64,000 nt of DNA. Source: Glandiceps talaboti (Eukaryota; Hemichordata; Enteropneusta; Spengelidae). Shown piece by piece: positions 1-10,600 of this stretch. The DNA lies in the NCBI RefSeq assembly GCF_964340395.1, contig NC_135555.1, positions 7,272,431 to 7,336,430 of the forward strand, given 5' to 3'. Each line of letters begins with the position of its first letter. Position 1 is the stretch's first letter. The translations under genes and the position numbers were made by a program. The notes under the pieces are model-generated. The model saw only the letters and a program-made list of their open reading frames with translations, was not told the origin of the DNA and searched no databases.

Positions 1-72
1 CTGCTGTAAAGCTTTCATATCTAAAGCCCCTGAATCCATGTCCCATCGAAGAATCTTCAACAATTTCAAATT
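1..72 (-). CDS. Possible partial internal exon of an unidentified gene cut by the left edge
   Basis: On the minus strand a good acceptor (cttacacag) ends just above position 72 and is followed by open sequence to the window edge. Two frames stay open. The one starting two bases into the exon reads FEIVEDSSMGHG, then FRGFRYESFTA, which looks more protein-like than the other (NLKLLKILRWDMDSG). The F-x-x-F-R-Y pattern is loosely like the C-terminal half of zona-pellucida domains, but 24 codons are too few to assign a family. The rest of the gene lies left of the window or in exons I could not recognise to the right. It could also be a chance open stretch. Confidence 0.35.
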
Positions 73-552
73 CTGTGTAAGTCTGCGTTCTCTGGATTGG
101 TCTGTGTTTTCCCGACTTCAATTAATATTTTCAATTCCTTGTTGAGAAAAAAGAGATAGAATTGTAACCATAGTTCGGTGGTGGTTACACGGGATTCGGA
201 CGCTCGAAGCAAAATCTGGAAAAAATTTTAGGCCCACTTCACCAAAACCGAAATGACCCTATAGAAGGAAAATTATCCACAGTACGCTACACCAACGATA
301 CTCGATAGGATGGGACTCAACGCTAAAACTAGTGGTCACTGCCGGCGGCTCACATAGTATCGGGTTTATGGATGCACAGCTTGTTCTCTATCATATATCA
401 TAATTGATTGCCAAGGTAGCCTTAGGGCGTGTTCGTTCTAACAGTGGAAAGCCTGTGTTCCTCTAACGTTATCTTACACAATACACATATCCATGAATAT
501 TTTGCAAAAAGGGAGCACTGTTACGATCTCGTGGTTGAGGGGCAGACAACAG

Positions 553-608
<56 letters not shown>

Positions 609-609
609 C
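553..609. repeat. (AAC)n microsatellite
   Basis: Uninterrupted AAC/CAA trinucleotide run of about 19 units. Confidence 0.97.
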
Positions 610-1843
610 TTTTATCAAGTTTTGATGATAAAAGTAGAACCATGACTCGGATGCCAAAATCTATCAATTTAATCGTTTGTTTGTTTGTTGACGGGTTGTG
701 TTATCACTTATCTTATTTAGCGATCGACGACTAGTTGTTTAAATCGACGACTTGCTTGAATCTATATTATCGTCATGATATAACCACGCTCTCGAGCTGA
801 CGACAGGTGTAATTTATTTTTGCTTTCTTTATATTTAGTTCTTTCACATTTGCTCGGTTATTTTACTGTTTTCTTCCATTTTTCTTTTGTCACATTTCTA
901 TGTCAAATCTTTCTCTTTCCTAAAATATAGGTCAAATATCTTCCAGATCTTTCCCTTTTTTGCCAGGATTCAGTCCCCCACCCCCACCCCCAGCAAACCC
1001 ACGACCAACTTGACCAACTAACTGCCAGTAACCCCGTTGAATCGTATAACTATTGTCTCGTACGATCATGAACTGTACACGGTCCATTTCATTGCAATAC
1101 AGATATTCACGACATACATGTTGACACTGGCTTTGAGAATTCCGCTCTTTGGTGGTGCTCTACTGCCGTGTATGATGTCTTGAACAAATTGTGTATTGGT
1201 TGCTTGAGACTCACGGCTTTGACGAAAGCGTATAGCAAAGAGCGCCATCAACGTTTCGTGATTTTTTTATCGGTCCGTTCCAAGTCCTACGTCACACAGC
1301 TGAAGGTTCGGACCTACTAATGTGATAACATGTTAAAATAGCCCATGTAGAAATGGTTTGTAAGCTGTAAACGTTCCGAACAAAGTTCTCTGTCAGTGGA
1401 TATGCATGTGACTGTGTCAGAAGCCGAATAAACACAAACTCTAACATATATAGTAAAGCCCGGCCCTATTATGTTCTTGAGGTATTATCCGTCCCATATA
1501 AAGTCAAATTCATATTACTTTTGTTTTACTGACCCTACATGTTTTGTAAAGATATGTAATCGGACCGACTCTGTTTATTTTTGATTGGTTTTAGGCCAAA
1601 GATTAGTATATTGTTTCTCACAAGACCCAGTTTTTATAAAAGCTCCTGATCCTGTAAGTAAACTGGCCATGCGCCATGTCATTTAAAACCTTGAACTCCG
1701 TTCGCTTATGAACAGGAATGCCAATGCAAACTAAGCAGTGCGTACTGGTTGGATATGGTCTGATTTCTTAGTATAACTTAAAGTGCATGGAAAAATCAAA
1801 AAACAAAAAAAAAGGAAATTCAAATTTCCAACTCGCCTCCCTA

Positions 1844-1938
<95 letters not shown>
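1844..1938. repeat. (ATC)n microsatellite
   Basis: Uninterrupted CAT/ATC run of about 31 units, one of the longest pure trinucleotide tracts in the window. Confidence 0.97.
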
Positions 1939-3065
1939 ACCAAGCAAATTTCTTGAGCCCGAAATGGCACACACGGATAAAAAATAAAAATGCGCCGATT
2001 GTTATTTTTGTGTGCAAATTTCACAATGGCGTGGCCTAGATCAAACACTGGTTTGGGACTCACCAAATATGACCATTAACTGATCATAACTGATCATGAT
2101 CATTCTATCTTGAGGAGGAATGGGTATAAAAACAAGATTTGTGGCACGTAATATGTATCAGAATAATAGAAGATACCATCCATGATCACTCCTGTAATTT
2201 CTGTATTCTCCCTGTGAATACAATGGAAAAGAGCCTGTGCTCTCATCATTTTCAAAATGACATCAACATAGTCATCAGACACTATCATTTTAACCCATTC
2301 ATTTTCTACATGTCAATATTCCACCTTCACAAGGGGCTCTGACATGTAAATCAAGTATAGTGAAGTCCCTTTGTAAAATGAAATCCTGAAAACTACATAG
2401 AATGTACATGAATTACATACTACATTGTATCAAAAATAGTAATGTGATAAGAACTTAATACCATTGACTGCTATATTGTATAAAGCATAGTTGAATAAAG
2501 TTATGGTTTCCTAATTAGCTGCCACTATTGAAATACGTATATGTAACTAATGTGACAAACCCCACACTACCTCCCATTAAATTGACATTTCAGTAAAAGT
2601 AAACTCAATTTTAGACTTTTTTTACCTAAAATAGGCATACCTCATTTTAGATATATACAGGCTGAAATCAACACTGTGAATAAGCAATAGAGAAACTAAA
2701 TCCCCTTCCCAACCAAAAGTTTGATTGGATATTTATTTTTACTTAGGTAAAACTTTACCCAAACCGATCACTGTAACCATGGAAATAAAAGTACTTTAAC
2801 CTCATTGTAACCATGACCTTCATGACCTTACATCAGTGTCGATTTATTTTATAGTGAGCAACCAATATGAATATCGATATTGTCTTAGATTATTTGTTTA
2901 CTTTTTCCTATCAATTCATTTTGTCACTGGTAGCTGTGTTATACACTTGCTAAGGATATACATAATGACTGAACGCTTTCTTGTTTGCAATCATTTGGAA
3001 TGTTGATTTACAAACAAACAAACAAGCAGTTCAAAGTTTTCAGCATTGAGCTTTCTGTCTGTGTT

Positions 3066-3212
3066 GGTCGGACGATCCTCATCAGAATGGCAAATTCCAT
3101 AGCTACAACTGACCACTAGGTGGCAGTATAATCTGTCTTGGTCGAAGATCCTCATCAGAATGACAATTTTTTTAGTTACAGCTGACCACTAGGTGGCAGT
3201 CTAATCTGTCTT
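3066..3212. repeat. Two-copy direct repeat, each with a CTCF-core-like site
   Basis: Copy 1 is 3066-3139 and copy 2 is 3140-3212; they abut and differ at only a few positions. Each contains the identical 14-mer CCACTAGGTGGCAG (3113-3126 and 3186-3199), which fits the published core consensus of CTCF. Whether CTCF binds here is inference. Confidence 0.8.
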
Positions 3213-4660
3213 CTCAGATATCGTTGACTTCTTTACCGACTAAATGCTATATATTTACCTTTTTAACTGCATGGCAGACATTTCCTCAGCCTTCTCTTGA
3301 TAGCATACGAACAAAGAGTTGTTAATTTGACGTAGATAACTTTAAATCTATAATTTCGTTAAAAACTCCGAATTCCTGCAGGAAGTGTACAAGAACATCG
3401 GATCCTCCTGCAGTGTATACTAGCTGTGATTGCTGGAACAATTCCAATTTATTGTTATATTTCATATGAGAATATTATTCTCACGGCTTTCATTAACATT
3501 TGTCATGATAACATGTACAGTATTGAATACAATGTAATTACGCGTCAATTAGCCACTAATAAAGCTCCAAGTAATTAAGTCAAGTTGGGTCACTGAAGTC
3601 ATAGTCTAGTTCCTGTACAATATCGTTACAATTCTGGAAGCTATTTGCAAAATATTCATTGCCATCCATTCATGATATTATCATTAGCAATTTAATGACT
3701 AAACTAAAAAGGAAAGTTATTCTTTAAACGAGTTGTTCTTTTAATACTGGAAGAATGGACATTTGTATCCATTGTGTGAAGTCCCATTGATCGTAGGTTG
3801 AATACGGTGGGTTATACTTCCGTGCTTTAACCATGGATCTATTATTGGGATAATAGATCTATGCTTTAACCAACACCAATAAAAAGACAGAATGCATTTC
3901 CCCACTACCTGCGTAGCACTCGATGAAACACGCAATAAATATATTCAACTTCTCAAGAATTTAATCTGTGCTGAATATGTATTGGTTTAATGAAATCTGA
4001 CTGAAATGTACGAGTTCTGCAGAGCGTACGCGAGCATAAACTTGTTAACCCATCTGCTTTTCTAAGTAGTAAAGGCTGCAATACTGACTGTATTTTTATG
4101 TTTGGATATCACACCAGGCTACATCATCGTAGATGTGTCTTACTAAAACTGAAGATCTCTCCATACACTGAACTGGCAAATCGATTTAGATCATTTATCT
4201 CTCTCACCTCTTTCTTGTGTGTCTTTGTTTATGTCCTTATTTTTGCATTCTCTTTTTTTAAAAGTTGTTTGGCATGCATAGGGAACTTACCGATACTCTG
4301 CTAGAGGTGTCTCTATTGAAAGGTGGAATTTTAGAATTTTCGATACAAGTCAAGACAAGATATGGCTGCCAGCGGGCATGCGCGCAAAAAATCACGTGAT
4401 AAACTCCTAGCCCCCTTCTGTTAACTATTAACGTTAATTTAACCACAGACGTGAGGTTTATCCGAGCAGAACACTTTTTTAATTTTTCTCGGATATTATC
4501 ATATTGATGACGTCATCAATCTATGTGTTCATGACCTCAAATTCAGGGCTCGTATCGTCACGGGGCTGCGTCAGTCATTCTTGTTTATTTGGTTCATATA
4601 TAGATCTTTCCAAAGGGTTTGGGATATTCTCCACCACTGGCACCAGATTGAACAACAAAG

Positions 4661-7600
4661 ATGTCTTCCCAGATGGAAAGTATCCTTTTATTCGCGAAAC
4701 CTTCGATGTTTGGAATCTTTTCGTTGTCGAAGACAGTGAGTGTACAGGTACAGAGAGTTCAGCCAATTAACAAGGCGTTGTCTTTCTTTTGTTCTCGACT
4801 ACTGTTTGTACTGCATGATTGTTACCGCGATGCACAGTGCAGTGTCAGTATTTGCCACACAACATTGATTGATAGATGCCTATTTAAAAGTCATGCTACC
4901 CACGCGCAGTCATATGTGTTAGAAACAGCTTCTCACGACAACCATCGAGTACGTGATATGAAAAACTTCGACATCTAAGCATTTTTAGGCGAGTTTCTCC
5001 AAAATTTCTAAATTTTCAAACATGAAAGATCGTCATTTTGTTGAAGTTGTCAAGCTGTAACGCGTTCACCATTTTGATTGTGCCACTGATTGTGAGTTAC
5101 GACATTTTCGATGGAGACATTTGTATCACAACTGAATTGATAAGGTTCAGTAGTGCTATAGGCATGGCAGAGTAGTGTCTGTCTGTATATCTGTCTGTCT
5201 GTGGATGTGTCTCTGTGTGTGTAAACAACTTCAAGAAAAAACCACTGGACCGATATTACCACGATATTTGGTGGGTATATTAATTACCTTCGGTGTCTAT
5301 TTGGGAAATTGTTCAAAATCAAATCAAGATGATCTTGTAACTGGTGTGTGATTTGGATCAAAAAATGCATTTTTGGTCAAAAACCTTAAACTCAAACAGT
5401 ACTCAGCAGATAGATCTGAAATTTGGTTGAAACGTTCTTGGAGGTGTTTAGATTAGGAATTGTTCATGATATGATGATCCCATGGTATGCAAATTAGGTA
5501 TAACAATGTGTCTTTTTGACCAAAAATCTTTAATTCCAAAACTACTGGGCAGATTGGGTTGAAATTTGGTTTGCCTTTTTGTCAGGGTGTTTAAATTAAG
5601 AATTGTTCATGACATGATCCCATCAGTGATATGCAAATTAGGCCTAAAAATGTGTATTTTGGTCAAAAATCTACAATTCCAAAATTATATATAGAGCAGA
5701 TTTGGTTGAAATGTGAAGGGAATGTTCTTAGTGGAATTTAGATTTAGAATGGTTCATGACATATGATTCCTACACTGATATGCAAATTAGGACTAAAATA
5801 TGTCTTTTTGGTCAAAAATCTCATTCCAAAACTACTGAGCAGATTAATTAGGTTGAAATTTGGTGAGAGTGTTCTTAGGGGTGCTTAGATTAAGAATTAT
5901 TCATGACATGATGATCCCATCAGTGATATGCAAATTAGGTCTAAAAATCTGGGTTTTTCATGCCGTGTACTCAGATGGGGCTATTGTATCACACATGTCA
6001 CATTCAAGATGTTTATATGTACATCTGCCTAGCAGGTGCGTAATAAAGCCGTGAAAAGAAATCAGTCAAAGAGAAATGTAGTCACTTTAAACATGACACA
6101 ACTGAGGAATTATGGATAATTTATCAATATTCCTGTAAAAATGGAAGGCTACCAATCCCCAGCTATATCCAGTAGCATAGCATTTGTATTTTACCAAACA
6201 ACATTTTTAAACCTACTCTACATTTCCATGGAAACAGCTATGCTATTATAGACAATTTTTGTTACAACAGATAGCATCTATTTATATATGCCAAAAACAA
6301 AACAAAAATTTCAAATCGTATGTCAAATCTTGGAAAAATAATCGGCATATTATTGTTATTTTTGCTACCATGGCAATGAATGTTCATAAATGACCATTTC
6401 TTTTGAATTCGGCATAACAAACTCTCTCATGTAGGGTGGTTAATATGCTAAGAAACTTGATTATTGTTAAAAATTATTATTATATAATATTATATTATAT
6501 AATTATATAATTATTTAATTATTATTTAAAGGTATGCCCCTCTGATAAATGACAATACTTTTTTATGTTGGATAAAGTTGCTTTAAAAACTGGTGGTGGG
6601 GGTCTTGTGAGTCACTATGGAACAGGGGAACATCAAATTATGGGGGATCAAAAGAAATTGATTGTCATTTATGGCATGTCAATTGGCTTACACTTTTACA
6701 TGGCACTGTCGCTTCCCCCTATCTATGTACAGAGGTATTTGCACCTCCTTAAATCTATGATCTTTGGTGTATTTTCCTTAATGCAGTATTTTAGAACATT
6801 TATTTAATCTGAAGTTTGCTGCCAAAAACTTGGAGAGGCAATCAAAGAAATGTGAAAAAGAAGAAAAAGCAGAAAAGATGAAGCTCAAACGGGTATAACT
6901 ATATATTTGTAACAAAACTGTACACACGCACATGTGCAAACACACACACACACACACACGTCACATAGAGTGGTGATGACTAGTCCTACAAGTGTACTGT
7001 ATTGAGTGGTGATGACTGAAGCCCTGCAAGTGTATACTGTATGGAGGGGTGATGACCTGCCCTACACGTGTACTGTATGGAGTGGTGATGACTGAAAAGC
7101 CCTACAAGTGCATTGTATGGAGTGGTAGTAACTGAAGCCCTACAAGTGTACTAACTGTATGGAGTGGTGATGCCTGAAGTCCTGCAAGTATACTGTATGG
7201 AGTGGTGATAACTCAGAAGCCATACAAGTGCAATATATAGAGTGGTGATGACTGAAGGCGTACAAGTGTACTCTAGGGAGTGGTAGTGACTGAAGCCCTA
7301 CAAGTGTACCAGGGGGGTGGGGGGAGGGGCCAATGCTGTCAACCCCAGACCCCATATAAGACCAACGTTGAACTCATGGTTGAACGATGGATGTAATGTT
7401 GGGCATGCGCAGTTAACGTAACAATGCATTATGGGGGCGATATCTAAAACCAAGCATTTCAGGGGGTGTGCATGCTATCTCAACCAGTGAATTAGCAGGG
7501 GAAAATTCCTGAATTTATTAAGGAGCTCCTTCCGGGACCCCATTTTAGACCAAACAAAATGAAAAATTGTGAAATGTAGACCCCATTTTAAACTCATTAG

Positions 7601-10600
7601 CTCTCAAACCCATTTTAGACCAAAGAGCGAAAAACCCTTACCCAAAGGGTGGCACATATATACGTATACCCAATAGGTGGGAGTACCCCCCCCCCCCCAG
7701 AGTGTACTGTGTGGAGTGGTGACTACTCGATCGGCCTGCAAGTGTACTGTATGGAGTGGTGATAATTGAAGCCCTGCAAGTGTACTGTATGTAGTGGTGA
7801 TAACTCAGAAGCCCTACTAGTGTATACTGTATAGAGTGGTGATGACAGAAGTTGTACAAGTATACTGTATGGAGTGGTGATGACTGAAGTCCTACAAGTG
7901 TACTGTATGGAGTGGTGATGACTGAAGCCCTGTGAGTGTACTATCGATATGGAGTGGTGATGACTGTCCAAGCCCTACCAGTGTACTGTATTGCGTGGTA
8001 CATGATGTCATGAAGCCATACAAGTGCATTTTTTAATTTATATAAAGGTAATTTCCATACACTAACTTATAACCATGTGTTTTGTTTGTTGTTTTGGTAA
8101 CAGGCTATTCAAAAGGGCAACATTGACGGGGCAAAGATATATGCAGAGAACTCTATACGACAGAAGAATCAAGCATTAAACTTTATACGACTGAGTTCTC
8201 GTTTGGATGCTATTGCTTCTAGAATTCAAACAGCAGTGACAATGAAGGACGTCACCTTATCAATGGCTGGTGTAGTCAAATCTATGGACTCAGCTTTGAA
8301 ATCAATGAACCTAGAAAAGGTATGTGGAAGTGTATACTTTAAGACTTGTGTATAGTGAGAAAGTGATAACAATAATAATGCAGCTTAATTGTAATACCAC
8401 AGTATCACAAATTGTGTTACCATATGCTACAAGCCTTTATAACTTTCATGTAACCAAGGTGCAAAAATATACCATTTATTATCAGACCACTACATAGTCA
8501 CACTAAATGCAATCAATCTGTAAGCAATGTTATCATTGGAAAGTAAAAGGAAGATGGAGATCATGTAATAAAAAATAATGTGGATGTGATGGAGAGCTAC
8601 ATGGCTGTATAATGATGTAGATCTGATGGAGCGCTAAGATAACAACATGGCTATAATGAGGTAGATCTGATGGTGAGCTAGATAACATGGCTATAATGAT
8701 GTAGATCTGATAGAGCGCTAAGATAACAACATGGCTATAATGAGGTAGATTTGATGGTGAGCTAGATAACAACATGGCTATAATGAGGTAGCTCTGATGG
8801 TGAGCTAGATAACATGGCTATAATGATGTAGATCTGATGGAGTGCTAAGATAACAACATGGCTATAATGATGTAGATCTGATGGAGTGCTAAGATAACAA
8901 CATGACTGTAATGATGTAGATCTGATGGAGAGCTAGATAACATGACTGTAATGATGTAGATCTGATGGTGAGCTAGATAACATGACTGTAATGATGTAGA
9001 TCTGATGGTGAGCTAGATAACATGACTGTAATGATGTAGATCTGATGGTGAGCTAGATAACATGACTGTAATGATGTAGATCTGATGGTGAGCTAGATAA
9101 CATGGCTGTAGTTTACAGTTAGCTTGCAACATTGTTTACAAATTGACTACATTAGAATATTCACATACTGAGATGAATTATAACTTCATAAAGAAATGGT
9201 GCATTTATGATGGCTCATTGGACACCTTTGAATTGTTTTACATGGTTGTCAGGGGTATATATGGTTGTCATGGGTAGAGTATTATTGTCACATGTGTATT
9301 ATGGTTGTCACAAGTATAAGTATTAAGTATTGTTGTCATGGGTATAATATGATCTTGACTTTCAGGGCCAGTTATCAAAATCAAGCCAATGCCTGCCCAC
9401 CACAGACACATTGTAGTGTTTACATATTACCAATTTCTTTAAATCATGTTTACAAGTAATATTGAAGAAAAGAAATATACACAAGCATTATTCTTGGTGC
9501 TCATGTCACTTACAGAATGGCAGCCATATTTGTAGTAAAACATTACTATTTTACTGCATAACTCAAAAACTTCAATGACTAGAGACTCCATTCAAGTGTC
9601 TAACCCCATAATCAAATGCAATCTTTCTTGTATGGCTGTGACCTTTGACCTTGAGCTTGGCCTACAGGGTAGACCATCAAAATCAGATTAAGCTATTACT
9701 TATATATTACAGACACTTTGTTGCAATTATGTGTATTGCTAATTTCTTTTAGATCATGTCTATCCAGATAATACAGGGCTAGATAAGAATACACATGCAT
9801 TACTTAAGGTACATATCACTTTTTACTCAATGACAGCCATATTTGTAGTGAACAATCATGATTTACCACATAACTCAAAAAGACTACGTTCAAGTGTCTA
9901 CCCCCATATTGACAGGTTTAAACTTTCTTTTCAGACATTGTACTTTGGCCTTGAGTCCGATCTTCTGGTTCAATCATGGGCATCATGGAACAATAAAGCT
10001 AAGATTATGGATATTTATAATCTAATAACAATAGTATGTAATACAAATACGCGTAAACAACGTATGTGCGTGAAACTGACAGGTATGAAGTGAGCGGACG
10101 ATTGTGACTGTATTTTTGCAATAAAGCTTACTGATGTGTATTTTCAGTGTTCACCTCCTTCCTTTGATGTAATAATGTTCAGATTCAACGAGAATATCAA
10201 TATAAACACTTGAAACCCCGGAAAATCCAGTCTGTCTCACTGTAGAACAACACCATGTCCCCGTACCACCGCCGTTACACGGTAGCTTCCTGGTTTACCT
10301 TACATCTACGTTGGTGGCGCACTTTCAAAACGAAGCGCGAGCGCGAGCAGACGATCGATATTTTGTTGCGTTGCTAGGAAGGACGAGGAAGCGCTCTCAT
10401 ATTCATATGAAGACAGGGTATGAAATCGATCTCAAAAAGTCTGCATACCCTGTCTATGTTATAGTGTGCGGAAAAGGTGACATGAGCGAGCGCGTCCTCA
10501 CCCTTAGCAACCAATTGCAACAATGTATCATCCGACACTCGCTACAGAAGTGAGCCACCAACGTTCATTTTGACACGATATATTTCTCGAACTCACACAT

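Larger units (their letters stand above)
73..4660. other. Region upstream of CHMP1, no confident gene
   Basis: I see no convincing coding exon here. It holds (AAC)n at 553-609, (ATC)n at 1844-1938 and a duplicated block at 3066-3212. The open frames over the trinucleotide runs (poly-Gln, poly-Asp, poly-His) are products of the repeats. The last few hundred bases should contain the CHMP1 promoter and 5' UTR, but no TATA box or initiator stands out. Confidence 0.6.

Noticed and set aside
1066-1251. 61-codon minus frame (IIHGSRAPPKSG) as an exon of the left-edge gene
   Set aside because: No convincing acceptor or donor in a compatible phase and no recognisable motif.
1731-2066. Open frames with poly-Asp (minus) or poly-His (plus)
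   Set aside because: They are translations of the ATC microsatellite with no coding-like flanks or splice context.
8577-9110. CRISPR-like array of regularly spaced repeats
   Set aside because: The units are contiguous tandem copies without unique spacers, inside an intron of a eukaryotic gene.
10311-10553. 80-codon forward frame rich in Arg
   Set aside because: It lies exactly on the GC-rich foldback element and has no family resemblance or splice context.
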